A stretch of DNA of 61,903 nucleotides from an uncultured Sedimentitalea sp. (GTDB lineage Bacteria > Pseudomonadota > Alphaproteobacteria > Rhodobacterales > Rhodobacteraceae): positions 1 to 61,903 of the forward strand of contig CANNGH010000007.1 in assembly GCA_947504115.1 (NCBI GenBank), in the 5' to 3' direction. Each line of letters opens with the position of its first letter. Position 1 is the stretch's first letter. The position numbers were made by a program, and so were the translations under genes. This document shows, in pieces, positions 33,875-42,554 of the stretch. A model generated the notes under the pieces. That model made no database searches. It was not told where the DNA came from and worked only from the letters and a program-made list of their open reading frames with translations.

Positions 33875-34402
33875 ATGTTCTTCGACGGATCCAACCTTGA
33901 TGCCTTTGCCAAGGGCTTCATCCTGAGTGTTTTCGGACTCTTCTGGATCATATTGCTGGTCCGCATCGTCGGATTGAGGTCATTCTCGAAAATGACCAAT
34001 TTCGACTTCGTGATGACCGTGGCCATGGGATCGCTGCTGGCCGGAGCCTCGCAGTCGCAGCAGTGGACCGGATTTCTTCAGACACTGACGGCGATGGCCA
34101 GTCTGTTTGCCGTCCAGTATTTCGTCTCCCGCCTGCGGCGGTGGTCACCGCGTCTTGACGCGCTGGTTCAGAACACGCCGGTGCTGCTGATGAAGGACGG
34201 TGTCATCCTGCACGATGCCCTGCGCGTGACCCGGGTCGCCGAGGAAGACCTGATCGCCAAACTGCGCGAGGCGAACGCGCTGAATCTGTCATCCGTGCGC
34301 GCCGTGGTACTGGAAACGACCGGCAGCATCTCGGTTCTTCACGGCGATCACGTGGATGAGGCTCTGTTCAAGGGTGTTGGCCCGGCCCGACCGGGTAAAT
34401 GA
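33875..34402 (+). CDS. DUF421 (YetF-like) membrane protein
   Basis: The 175-residue protein has three N-terminal membrane spans (about 17-80) and the soluble DUF421 core (VLLMKDGVILHDALRVTRVAEEDLIAKLREANALNLSSV...). Members are found in spore formers and many Gram-negatives; the biochemical role is unresolved. It is divergently placed from mgtC with a 171-bp shared gap. AGGAGG lies 5-10 bp before the ATG. Confidence 0.85.
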   Translation: MFFDGSNLDAFAKGFILSVFGLFWIILLVRIVGLRSFSKMTNFDFVMTVAMGSLLAGASQSQQWTGFLQTLTAMASLFAVQYFVSRLRRWSPRLDALVQNTPVLLMKDGVILHDALRVTRVAEEDLIAKLREANALNLSSVRAVVLETTGSISVLHGDHVDEALFKGVGPARPGK

Positions 34403-34448
34403 CGCGTTATCCGATCCGTGTCGGCTTGGATGCGCAAATGGGCTGCGG

Positions 34449-34467
34449 GGATTCATCTTGTGAATCC
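34449..34467. other. Hairpin between DUF421 and tRNA-Trp
   Basis: GGATTCA and TGAATCC form a perfect 7-bp stem with a 5-base loop, 46 bp past the DUF421 stop and 22 bp past the tRNA 3' end on the other strand. Neither side has a U-tract, so it is a possible but unproven terminator for either transcript. Confidence 0.35.
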
Positions 34468-34488
34468 GGCGTGACACATACCTGGTCC

Positions 34489-34564
34489 TGGCAGGGGTTG
34501 AGGGACTCGAACCCACGACCCTCGGTTTTGGAGACCGATGCTCTACCAACTGAGCTAAACCCCT
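34489..34564 (-). tRNA. tRNA-Trp (anticodon CCA)
   Basis: The 76-nt cloverleaf is complete. The acceptor stem AGGGGTT pairs with AACCCCT, the D-arm is TAGCTCAGTTGGTAGAGCA, the anticodon stem TCGGT/ACCGA encloses CTCCAAA with anticodon CCA, and the T-arm contains GTTCGAGTC. The 3' CCA is encoded. In many alphaproteobacteria this tRNA directly precedes secE; here a 17.6-kb block separates them. Confidence 0.97.
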
Positions 34565-34726
34565 AGGACCGCGCCCGTCCTAAGTCAGCGCGCGCGCGGA
34601 CTCAAGCGGAATTTGTGCCTCCGGTCCGTGCCGTGTCCATCGATCCACACGCGGCGTGCGCCCAAACCATTGCACTGCCGGACGGTTTCAGTATGAGGGA
34701 CGGGATGCGGTGGCTGGGGATGACGT

Positions 34727-35416
34727 TTGAATCTGCGGAAAAAGATTGCGGACAGCGCATGGTTCAACCGCTCGGTCGAGAACCTGCTTGCGGCTCATAT
34801 CCGATACGCGCAGCGCACATCGCGCTGGCAGCGCACCGGATTCGAGCCGATGGACGACGCGGTGCGCAACGGCGAGCCGGTCATCATGGCGCTCTGGCAC
34901 CAGCGCCTCACCATGGCGCCGTTCCTGTTCGACCGCTCCCTGGGGGAGTTCTGCTCGCTGACATCATCGGCGCGGGCGGGCCGGTTGGCGGGTCAGGTGC
35001 TGGGCCGTTTCGGCTTTGATACCGTGCCGATGTCCAGCCACAAACGCCATGTCGCGCTGTCCCGCATCGTTCTGGGCAAGATTCGCGAAGGCAAATCCAT
35101 CGGCATCGCGGTGGACGGGCCGCGCGGTCCGGCACGGGTGGCCTCGACGGTGCCGATCGTCTGGGCGCGCGCGTCGGGATGCCGCATCTTCTGCGTGTCG
35201 TTCTCGGCCAATCGTGTCGCGACCCTGCCGACATGGGACCGCACGATGCTGCCCCTGCCGTGGACCCGCGGCGTTCTGATGTGCCGCGAATGGAAACAGG
35301 ACGTCCCGCGACGGGCCAGCGAAGCCGAGACCGAAGCGCTGCGCCGCGACCTCGAGGCGGAGTTGGACGCGGTCACCGACGAAAGCGACCGGGCGACCGG
35401 GCGGCTGGCCCGCTGA
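34727..35416 (+). CDS. Lysophospholipid acyltransferase family protein (DUF374)
   Basis: The 229-residue protein has the DUF374 core: MALWHQRLTMAPFLF near residue 55 and GIAVDGPRGPARVASTVPIVWARASG near 125. DUF374 proteins belong to the glycerolipid/lipid A acyltransferase superfamily; the exact lipid is unknown. Start is TTG at 34727, with GGGGA upstream; no better start is in frame. Ends 18 bp before a strong bidirectional terminator. Confidence 0.85.
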   Translation: MNLRKKIADSAWFNRSVENLLAAHIRYAQRTSRWQRTGFEPMDDAVRNGEPVIMALWHQRLTMAPFLFDRSLGEFCSLTSSARAGRLAGQVLGRFGFDTVPMSSHKRHVALSRIVLGKIREGKSIGIAVDGPRGPARVASTVPIVWARASGCRIFCVSFSANRVATLPTWDRTMLPLPWTRGVLMCREWKQDVPRRASEAETEALRRDLEAELDAVTDESDRATGRLAR

Positions 35417-35434
35417 ACGGCGCCGACACGAAAA

Positions 35435-35463
35435 AGCCCGCCGGACCAAAAGGTCGGCGGGCT
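35435..35463. terminator. Bidirectional terminator between DUF374 and Bax-inhibitor genes
   Basis: A 12-bp stem with one bulged G (AGCCCGCCG...GACC / GGTCGGCGGGCT) around AAAA is flanked by AAAAA on the left and TTTTTT on the right. It can terminate both the plus-strand acyltransferase and the minus-strand Bax-inhibitor transcripts, which converge here. Confidence 0.88.
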
Positions 35464-35485
35464 CATTTTTTCTATGGTCGGGTGG

Positions 35486-36235
35486 TTATTCCCGATTTCC
35501 GAAAAGCTGCAGCAGGAACATGAACATGTTGATGAAATCGAGATAGAGGCTCAGCGCGCCCATGATCGCGGCCTTGCCCAGCCATTCGGTGTCGCCGGTT
35601 TGGGCGTGGGCCAGATACTCGGCCTTGATCTTCTGCGTGTCATAGGCGGTCAGGCCCGCGAAGATCAGCACACCCAGTATGGAAATCGCGAACATGATGG
35701 CGGGCGATTGCAGGAACAGGTTGACCAGCATCGCCACGATCAGACCGATCACCCCCATGATCAGGAAGGTGCCCATGCCCGACAGGTCCTTCTTGGTGGT
35801 GTAGCCGAACAGCGACAGCCCCGCGAAGGAGATTGAGGTGACAAGGAACACGTTGGCGATGGACAGGCCGGTGAACGCCACGAAGATCCACGCCATCGAC
35901 AGGCCCATGATCGCTGCGAAGCCGTAGAAGAACAACTGCGCCCCTGCGGCCGAAATCCGGTTGAGAACGGCGCCGAAGGCGAACACCATGATCAGTGGCG
36001 CGAACATGACGATCCAGCCCAGGATGTTGGGCTGCAGGGTTGCGGGATCGCGGAACACACCCAGCAGTGCCGGAGACGTGCCCACGGCCCAGGCGACGAG
36101 GAAGGTCAGCAACGTTCCCACGGACATGGTCGCGTAGACCTTGTTCATGTGGGCGCGCAGCCCTTCGTCTATAACGGCACCGCGTGCGCCGACCGCCGAG
36201 CGCCCGGTGGTTCGGTGGGTGTCGAATTGAGCCAT
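35486..36235 (-). CDS. Bax inhibitor-1/YccA family membrane protein
   Basis: The 249-residue protein has seven membrane segments and the conserved C-terminal FAGLTAYDTQKIKAEY stretch. Bacterial homologues behave as pH-dependent calcium leak channels or interact with FtsH. GGAGA precedes the ATG. It is a single gene between a good promoter candidate (36293-36321) and the bidirectional terminator. Confidence 0.92.
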   Translation of the reverse strand: MAQFDTHRTTGRSAVGARGAVIDEGLRAHMNKVYATMSVGTLLTFLVAWAVGTSPALLGVFRDPATLQPNILGWIVMFAPLIMVFAFGAVLNRISAAGAQLFFYGFAAIMGLSMAWIFVAFTGLSIANVFLVTSISFAGLSLFGYTTKKDLSGMGTFLIMGVIGLIVAMLVNLFLQSPAIMFAISILGVLIFAGLTAYDTQKIKAEYLAHAQTGDTEWLGKAAIMGALSLYLDFINMFMFLLQLFGNRE

Positions 36236-36292
36236 TTGTGTTCTCCATGCAGGTATTGAGGCGCCGACAGTATCTTGGCCGGCTTTGTGATG

Positions 36293-36321
36293 AATATCGG
36301 GGAGGTCGGCGTTTAATTCAA
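36293..36321 (-). promoter_or_regulatory. Promoter of the Bax-inhibitor gene
   Basis: On the minus strand TTGAAT (36316-36321) and GATATT (36293-36298) are separated by 17 bp. Four of six bases match consensus in each box. It lies about 60 bp upstream of the start codon. Confidence 0.45.
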
Positions 36322-36410
36322 GTATTCTGATCAGCTATTTCACGGGGATTTTCACTTAATCGACCCGTTGGCACGCTTCAATGCTCAAGGCTGGTGCCCC
36401 GACACCTCCA

Positions 36411-37370
36411 TCACGGCCGGATCACCACCTTGCCGGTCGAGGTCCGGCTGCGCAGAAGATCCAGCCCCTGCCCTACCTGCTCAAGCGGCAGGATGTGGCT
36501 GACATGGGGGTGCAATCGCCCCTTTTCATACCAGTCCAGCAGCGTTTCCATGCTGGCGCGCACCACGTCCGGGCGCGCCTTGACCAGCCCGCCGATATAC
36601 AGCCCCATCACCGAAAGGTTCTTGACCATCAGGTGATTGGCCGGGATTTGCGGCACCTCGCCGCTGGCGAAACCGATGGTCAGCAATCGCCCCTCGGGGC
36701 GGCACGCGCGGAACGCGGCCTTGAACACGTCGCCGCCCACCGCGTCATAGACCACATCGACGCCGCCCAGATCCAGCAGTTGCGTGCGCAGATCACCGGT
36801 ATCGGCCTCGATCAGATGGTCGGCCCCTGCCTTGCGCGCGATCTCGAGCTTGTCATGCCCGCGGGCCTGCGCGATCACCCGCGCGCCCATCAGCTTGCCG
36901 ATCTCCACCGCCGTCAGTCCGACACCGCCCGCCGCGCCGGTGACCAGCAGCGTTTCGCCCTCTTGCAGCCGCGCGCGGTAATCCAGCGCCAGGTGGCTGG
37001 TGCCATAGGCGATCTGGAAGGCGGCGGCGTGGCCGAACCCCATCGCATCCGGCAGGCGGATCGCGCGGGCGGCGTCGAATACGCCCTGCTGCGCAAGCCC
37101 GCCCTGCCCGCCATAGATCATCACCCGATCGCCGACGGCGAATCCCTCGACGCCTTCGCCAAGCGCGTTGATTGTGCCGGCCGGTTCCATGCCCAGGGTA
37201 AAGGGCGGCGCGGGCGTGTCCTGGTAACTGCCCTTGATCATCAGCAGATCGGCGAAGTTCAGCCCGCAGGCATGAATGTCGATGCGCACCTGATCCGGTC
37301 CGGGCGACGGAACCGGAACATCGCATAATTGCGGAGCGGTATCGGGTGCGGTGACACGGTAAGCGCGCAT
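36411..37370 (-). CDS. Zinc-free quinone oxidoreductase, NADPH:quinone reductase-like (MDR family)
   Basis: The 319-residue protein has the GroES-like N-terminal domain (residues about 25-115) and a Rossmann domain with GAAGGVGLTAVEIGKLMGARVIA near 150. The zinc-binding cysteines of alcohol dehydrogenases are absent, as in QOR-type members. It probably reduces quinones or enones with NADPH in the cytoplasm. Start chosen at MRAYRVTAPDT with AAGGGA upstream; an in-frame extension through the gap lacks any support. Confidence 0.88.
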   Translation of the reverse strand: MRAYRVTAPDTAPQLCDVPVPSPGPDQVRIDIHACGLNFADLLMIKGSYQDTPAPPFTLGMEPAGTINALGEGVEGFAVGDRVMIYGGQGGLAQQGVFDAARAIRLPDAMGFGHAAAFQIAYGTSHLALDYRARLQEGETLLVTGAAGGVGLTAVEIGKLMGARVIAQARGHDKLEIARKAGADHLIEADTGDLRTQLLDLGGVDVVYDAVGGDVFKAAFRACRPEGRLLTIGFASGEVPQIPANHLMVKNLSVMGLYIGGLVKARPDVVRASMETLLDWYEKGRLHPHVSHILPLEQVGQGLDLLRSRTSTGKVVIRP

Positions 37371-37719
37371 GATGAAATCCCTTATTCCGCCTTGGTTTAC
37401 GCGATTCCTGCTGCGGGCGAAACCGGAAATCCCGCTCCCCCTTGCGTGATCGCCGCAGCCGTCACAGGCCCGGCACCGGACGCGATCCTGCCTACCGCCC
37501 CCAAGACCGTCTGCGCGCGCCACCATACAACCTATGGCAACATTCAGCCGACGCGAAACAACTCCGTTGCGCTCAACCGCGCCGATGACGATACTGTCAG
37601 GCGGTGAGTGTGGGTCGAGAATGGGGACTGGAATCGGCCTGTAATACGTGAGGACGGTGCGATTTTCGTTGATTGCGTCAAGCCGTCCGGAAGAGTGAAC
37701 GATAACAGAGGAAACAACC
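37371..37719. other. 349-bp divergent gap with promoters for the oxidoreductase and XRE genes
   Basis: No gene is supported here. A weak plus-strand promoter (TTGCGC, 17 bp, GATACT near 37570-37600) could serve the XRE gene, and GAGGAAA precedes its ATG. A short inverted repeat TTGA-N5-TCAA is at 37669-37681. Nothing else was seen. Confidence 0.5.
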
Positions 37720-38100
37720 ATGACCCATCCCGTAGATGTCCATGTCGGCAAACGTGTGCGCCACCGGCGCTGGCTGATCGGAATGACGCAGCAGCAACTG
37801 GCCGAGCAGGTCGGGATCAAGTTCCAGCAGATCCAGAAATACGAAACCGGCGCGAACCGTGTCAGCGCATCGCGGCTGTGGGACATCGCGGATGCGCTGG
37901 ATGTGCCGGTCAGCTTTTTCTTCGAAGGGCTGAAGGATGCCGATGACCATCCGGCCAGCGCGCAGCCCAAGGGTGCGATTCCCGCCGATCTGATGGGCGA
38001 CAAGGAGGCGCTGGACCTGGTGCGCTCCTATTATGCGATCCCCGAAAACCAGCGCCGCCGCCTGTTCGAACTGGCGCGGGCTCTCAGCGACGTGGCCTGA
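37720..38100 (+). CDS. XRE family helix-turn-helix regulator
   Basis: The 126-residue protein has an N-terminal HTH (about 10-65: RVRHRRWLIGMTQQQLAEQVGIKFQQIQKYETG...) and a helical C-terminus (LDLVRSYYAIPENQRRRLFELARALS). This form is widespread in alphaproteobacteria, often several per genome, and resembles SinR-like cell-cycle or stress regulators. The targets are unknown. Confidence 0.9.
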   Translation: MTHPVDVHVGKRVRHRRWLIGMTQQQLAEQVGIKFQQIQKYETGANRVSASRLWDIADALDVPVSFFFEGLKDADDHPASAQPKGAIPADLMGDKEALDLVRSYYAIPENQRRRLFELARALSDVA

Positions 38101-38168
38101 ACCGGCTTTCGCCCCGTGCGGGACATCGCCAGCTTGCATCGCGTGACGCAAGCTGGCAATCGCAGTGC

Positions 38169-38963
38169 ATGAGCGATGCCGTGTCCGATCTTGAACTGGC
38201 CCATCTTCTGGCTGATGCCGCGCGCGCGGCCATTCTGCCGCATTTCCGCCGTCCGGATCTGGAAGCCGACAACAAGTGGACCGAGGGGTTCGACCCGGTT
38301 ACCATAGCCGACCGCGCCGCCGAAACCGCGATGCGCGATCTGCTGGCGCGGCACCGCCCGGATGACGGCATATGGGGCGAGGAATTCGGGCGCGTCGATG
38401 GTCCGAGCGGACGGCTGTGGGTACTGGACCCGATCGACGGCACCCGTGCCTTTCTCAGCGGCACCGCCACATGGGGCGTGCTGATCGCGCTGAGCGATGC
38501 GACCGGGCCGATCCTGGGCGTAATCGACCAGCCCTATACCGGCGAGCGGTTCAGCGGCGCGGACGGCGTGGCGAAACTGGACGCGCCGCGCGGGAACAGG
38601 GAACTGGAAACCCGCCGGACGCAGACGCTGGACCGCGCGATCCTGTTCTCCACATTCCCCGAAATCGGCACGACGGACGAGCGTGCCGGGTTCGAGCGTG
38701 TCAGCAAAGCCGCGATGCTCACCCGGTTCGGCATGGATTGCTATGCCTATGCGCTGCTGGCGGCGGGCCATATCGACCTTGTGATCGAGGCGGGGCTGAA
38801 CGCCTATGACATACACGCCCCCATCGCGGTGATCGAGGCGGCGGGCGGCATCGTCACCGATTGGCGCGGTGGCCCGGCGCTGAATGGCGGGCGGGTGCTG
38901 GCGGCGGCCAATCCGACGCTGCACAAGGCGGCGCTGGACCTGCTGCGCGCTACGCCCGACTGA
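38169..38963 (+). CDS. hisN: Histidinol-phosphatase, inositol-monophosphatase type
   Basis: The 264-residue protein has the metal-site motifs of the IMPase superfamily: WGEEFG near residue 69, WVLDPIDGTRAFLSG near 85 and AYDIHAPIAVIEAAGG near 217. The match to HisN-type sequences (TEGFDPVTIADRAAE, TRAFLSG) suggests dephosphorylation of histidinol phosphate in histidine synthesis. No other his gene is nearby, so the exact substrate rests on similarity. Its last 14 bp overlap the 3' end of guaD on the other strand. Confidence 0.82.
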   Translation: MSDAVSDLELAHLLADAARAAILPHFRRPDLEADNKWTEGFDPVTIADRAAETAMRDLLARHRPDDGIWGEEFGRVDGPSGRLWVLDPIDGTRAFLSGTATWGVLIALSDATGPILGVIDQPYTGERFSGADGVAKLDAPRGNRELETRRTQTLDRAILFSTFPEIGTTDERAGFERVSKAAMLTRFGMDCYAYALLAAGHIDLVIEAGLNAYDIHAPIAVIEAAGGIVTDWRGGPALNGGRVLAAANPTLHKAALDLLRATPD

Positions 38964-40251
38964 CGGCACCGCACTGCTTCCCGCCGATCCAGACGTCGGC
39001 GATGGCGCGGTCGTCGCCCATCATGATGGTGGCGAACAGGGCCTCCCATATGTCCCCTGCCCGCTCGGCGCGCTGCGCGATGGCGGGGGTCGAGGCCAGA
39101 TCCAGCACCACCAGATCCGCCTCGTTTCCCGCCACCGCGTTGCCGATCAGGTGATCCAGATGCAGCGCGCGGGCCGAACCCACGGTGGCCAGCCACAGCA
39201 ATTGCGCCGGATGCAAGGCGTGACCGCGCAGCTGCGCCACCTCGTAGGCCGCCGCCATGGTGCGCAGCATTGAGAACGACGATCCGCCGCCGGTATCGCT
39301 GGCCAGTCCGACGCGCTGGCCCTGCGCGATCAGCCCCGCCATGTCGAACAGGCCCGAGCCGATAAATGTGTTCGAAGTCGGGCAATGCGCCAGCGCCGCG
39401 CCGGTTTCGGCCAGCCGGTCGCGCTCGCGCGGCTCCAGATGGATGGAATGACCGTAAATTCCGCGTGCTCCCAGCAGCCCGTGGGTTTCGTAGATATCAA
39501 GATAATCGCGCGCCTCGGGGTAAAGGCCGCGCACCCATTCGATCTCGTCCACCTGTTCGCTCAGATGGGTCTGCATCAGGCAATCGGGATGCTCGGCCCA
39601 GAGCGCCCCCAGCGCCGACAATTGTTCAGGGCTGGAGGTGGGCGCGAAACGCGGCGTGATCGCGTAGCCTAGGCGGTCCACCCCGTGCCAGCGGGTCAGC
39701 AGCGCCTTGCTGTCGTCATAGGCCGATTGGGCCGTATCGCGCAGTTCCTCGGGCGCGTTGCGGTCCATGCAGGTTTTGCCCGCCACCACCCGCTGCCCCC
39801 GCGCCTGTGCGGCGCTGAAAAACGCCTCGACGCTGGCAGGATGGATGGTGCAATAGCTGCACATCGTCGTTACGCCATGCGCCGCCGTCAGATCCAGATA
39901 GCGCGCGGCAATCTCGCGGGCGTAGTCGGCGTCGCCGAAACGGGTCTCTTCGGGAAAGGTATAGGTGTTCAGCCAGTCGATCAGCCGCTTGCCCCAACTG
40001 GCGATGATGGCGGTCTGGGGATAATGCACATGGGCATCGACGAACCCGGCCATGATCACGCGATTGCCGTGATCAATCACCCGCGCATCGGGCGCGTCGG
40101 CCTTCAGCCGATCCGCGCCACCCACGGCAACGATGCGCCCTGCCTCGACACGGATCGCCCCGTCCAGCCGCACGGCGGCGGCCGCCTCGCCCTCGAACGG
40201 GGAGCCGTGAAAGGACAGCACCTGCCCGATGAGGATGGTCTTGCCGGTCAT
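38950..40251 (-). CDS. guaD: Guanine deaminase
   Basis: The 433-residue amidohydrolase has the zinc ligands of the family: FVDAHVHYPQ, QTHLSEQVDEIEW, GHSIHLEPRE and LASDTGGGSS. The HYPQTAIIASWG stretch is typical of guanine deaminases, which convert guanine to xanthine in purine salvage or catabolism. It is a single gene converging on hisN and divergent from mgtE. Confidence 0.92.
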   Translation of the reverse strand: MTGKTILIGQVLSFHGSPFEGEAAAAVRLDGAIRVEAGRIVAVGGADRLKADAPDARVIDHGNRVIMAGFVDAHVHYPQTAIIASWGKRLIDWLNTYTFPEETRFGDADYAREIAARYLDLTAAHGVTTMCSYCTIHPASVEAFFSAAQARGQRVVAGKTCMDRNAPEELRDTAQSAYDDSKALLTRWHGVDRLGYAITPRFAPTSSPEQLSALGALWAEHPDCLMQTHLSEQVDEIEWVRGLYPEARDYLDIYETHGLLGARGIYGHSIHLEPRERDRLAETGAALAHCPTSNTFIGSGLFDMAGLIAQGQRVGLASDTGGGSSFSMLRTMAAAYEVAQLRGHALHPAQLLWLATVGSARALHLDHLIGNAVAGNEADLVVLDLASTPAIAQRAERAGDIWEALFATIMMGDDRAIADVWIGGKQCGAVSRA

Positions 40252-40378
40252 GTCGCGATGTCCCCGAATGTCGCCGCCCGGCAGACTATCGCCCCGTCGC
40301 TGCGAGGTAAATCACGCGATTGCCATTGTTCTTCGACCGCCTTCCTCTATTTTCGCGCACAACCGCAGAGGAGCGCGC

Positions 40379-41770
40379 ATGACCGACGACACCGACCAGC
40401 CCGAAGTTGAAGCGCAGCGCGAGGATGACAATCCGCTGGACCGCAAGGCCGTCGCCGCGATCCTTTACGCGGTGGAGATCGACGATCAGCAACAACTGAC
40501 CGAATTGATGGAGCCGCTGCACCCCGCGGACATCGCCGACCTTCTGGAGCAGATCGGCCCCTACGACCGTGCCCGCCTGATTCGTCTCTACGACCGCGAA
40601 TTCGACGGCGAGATCCTGTCGGAACTGCACGACAACATCCGCGAAGAGGTGATCGACCTGCTGACGCCGCAGGTTCTGGCCGACGCCGTGCGCGAGATGG
40701 AAAGCGACGATGTCGTGGATCTGGTCGAGGATCTGGAAGAACCGCAGCAACAGGCGATCCTGCGCGCGCTCGAGGCATCGGACCGCGTGGCGGTGCAGCA
40801 ATCGCTGTCCTATCCCGAATATTCCGCCGGCCGCCTGATGCAGCGCGAGGTCGTCATGGCCCCGGAACACTGGACCGTGGGGCAGGCCATCGATCATCTG
40901 CGCCGCGCCGAGGACCTGCCCGAACAGTTCTATCACGTCGTGCTGGTCGATCCCCGCCTGCGCCCGGTGGGCAACGTCACCTTGGGCAAACTGATGAGTT
41001 CACGGCGCGACGTCCGTTTGGCGGATATCGCCGAGGATACGTTCCAGATCATTCCCGCCAACCGCGACGAGGGCGATGTCGCCTATGCCTTCAACCAGTA
41101 TCACCTGATCTCGGCGCCCGTGGTCGATGATGACGGGCGACTGGTCGGGGTCATCACCATCGACGACGCCATGACGATCCTCGACGAAGAGCACGAAGAG
41201 GACATGCTGCGCCTGGCCGGCGTGGACGAGGAAAGCTCGCTTTCGGATACGGTGGCGGAAACCTCCAAACGGCGGCTGCCGTGGCTGCTGGTCAATCTGG
41301 GCACGGCGATCTGCGCCTCGCTCGTGATCTCGCAATTCGAGGAGTCGATCGCTCAGCTGGTCTCGCTCGCGATCCTGATGCCCATCGTCGCCTCGATGGG
41401 CGGCAATGCCGGAACCCAGTCGCTGACGGTGACGGTGCGCGCATTGGCGACGCGCGATCTGACCGGCTCGAACGTCTGGCGGGTGATCGGGCGCGAATTG
41501 ATGGTCGGGCTGCTGAACGGGCTGGTCTTTGCGACGGTGCTGGGCACGGTGGGGATGCTGTGGTTCCACTCGCCCCTGCTGGGCGCGGTGATCGGCACGG
41601 CGCTGCTGTGCAACATGATCATCGCCGGGTTCGCGGGCACGGTGGTGCCGGTGGTGCTGGAAAAGCTGGGTGTCGATCCGGCGCTGGCGTCGGGCACGTT
41701 CGTGACCACGACGACGGACATCATGGGCTTTTTCATCTTCCTCGGGCTTGCGACCATCGTGCTGCTATGA
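40379..41770 (+). CDS. mgtE: Magnesium transporter MgtE
   Basis: The 463-residue protein has the full MgtE layout: N-terminal superhelical domain (about 1-140), two CBS domains (about 145-270) that sense magnesium, a plug helix, and five membrane spans with the signature SMGGNAGTQSLTVTVRALATRDL. It imports Mg2+ and closes when the cytoplasmic CBS sites are filled. GAGGAG precedes the ATG at 40379. Confidence 0.95.
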   Translation: MTDDTDQPEVEAQREDDNPLDRKAVAAILYAVEIDDQQQLTELMEPLHPADIADLLEQIGPYDRARLIRLYDREFDGEILSELHDNIREEVIDLLTPQVLADAVREMESDDVVDLVEDLEEPQQQAILRALEASDRVAVQQSLSYPEYSAGRLMQREVVMAPEHWTVGQAIDHLRRAEDLPEQFYHVVLVDPRLRPVGNVTLGKLMSSRRDVRLADIAEDTFQIIPANRDEGDVAYAFNQYHLISAPVVDDDGRLVGVITIDDAMTILDEEHEEDMLRLAGVDEESSLSDTVAETSKRRLPWLLVNLGTAICASLVISQFEESIAQLVSLAILMPIVASMGGNAGTQSLTVTVRALATRDLTGSNVWRVIGRELMVGLLNGLVFATVLGTVGMLWFHSPLLGAVIGTALLCNMIIAGFAGTVVPVVLEKLGVDPALASGTFVTTTTDIMGFFIFLGLATIVLL

Positions 41771-41852
41771 GCGATCCGGGCGCTGCAAAGGCGCCAAAGC
41801 ATGCCGATGGCACAAGACCGGGCGCCGGATTTCAAACGCTGACGCGGCGGCG

Positions 41853-42113
41853 TCAGTTCATGCCCAGCGCTTCCTTGTACATCTCCAGAATCGCCTCTTC
41901 CTCGGCGATGTCGTCCTTGTCGCGTTTGCGCAGCGCGATCACCTTGCGCATCACCTTGGTGTCGTAGCCACGCGCCTTGGCCTCGGCCATGACCTCTTTC
42001 TGCTGGTCGGCGAGATCCTTCTTCTCGGCCTCCAGCCGCTCGACCCGTTCGATGAACTGGCGCAATTCGCTGGCGGTCACGCTGTAGGTGGCGTCGGTAT
42101 TGGTATCGCTCAT
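41853..42113 (-). CDS. DUF2312 / GapR-like DNA-binding protein
   Basis: The 86-residue protein (MSDTNTDATYSVTASELRQF..., with RVERLEAEKKDLADQQKEV and DTKVMRKVIALRKRDKDDIAEEE) is a coiled-coil DUF2312 member. The Caulobacter homologue GapR clamps overtwisted DNA ahead of replication and transcription and stimulates topoisomerases. The sequence is nearly canonical for Rhodobacterales. It converges with mgtE and is a single gene. Confidence 0.9.
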   Translation of the reverse strand: MSDTNTDATYSVTASELRQFIERVERLEAEKKDLADQQKEVMAEAKARGYDTKVMRKVIALRKRDKDDIAEEEAILEMYKEALGMN

Positions 42114-42235
42114 GGGTCAGGCTCCGTCGGGCTGCGCAAATCGGGTGGACCCGGCCAATACAACCCGTCCGCACCCTTCGCAAGATGCGATGCCCCTTGA
42201 TCCGCCCGCCGCTTGGGCCTATTCGGGGACCGCTT

Positions 42236-42414
42236 TGGTTCGGCGGGGTGACTCGCCGTTAAAGGGAACGTGGTGCGACCGGTCCGGTCAAAACCACGAC
42301 TGCCCCCGCAACTGTAGGCGGAGAGCGTGCGCAGAGGATGCCACTGGCCCCAAAAGGGTTCGGGAAGGCCTGTTACACGCGACGACCCGCAAGTCAGGAG
42401 ACCTGCCAGGGCGA
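42236..42414 (+). promoter_or_regulatory. Cobalamin (B12) riboswitch
   Basis: The hallmark elements are all present in order: AAAGGGAACGTGGTG, CCACGACTGCCCCCGCAACTG, and the B12 box AAGTCAGGAGACCTGCC. It lies about 140 bp upstream of btuB. With adenosylcobalamin bound it should shut down expression of the uptake and salvage operon. Exact limits are approximate. Confidence 0.95.
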
Positions 42415-42554
42415 TCACCTTCATGTGGCGCGAGGGGCGTCATATGGGCGGCATCCGTTCCGCAATGGTGACATACTCACCGTTTGCGCAGGAGCCGCCT
42501 TGGCCCTTCCAGACATCGCAAGAACGACCGGGGGTCCGGGGAAGGGCTTTGGAC

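Noticed and set aside
34489-34564. Attachment-site duplication of tRNA-Trp
   Set aside because: I looked for a second copy of the tRNA 3' end near the far edge of the accessory block (16.7-16.9 kb) and elsewhere in the block by eye and found none; no integrase gene is present.
37669-37681. TTGA-N5-TCAA as an Fnr box before the XRE gene
   Set aside because: Spacing and flanks differ from TTGAT-N4-ATCAA, and the match is too short to stand out from chance.
36411-38003. Oxidoreductase read as a 530-residue protein
   Set aside because: The first 211 codons run through the intergenic region and antisense to the XRE regulator. The GroES-like domain begins at MRAYRV with an RBS in front.
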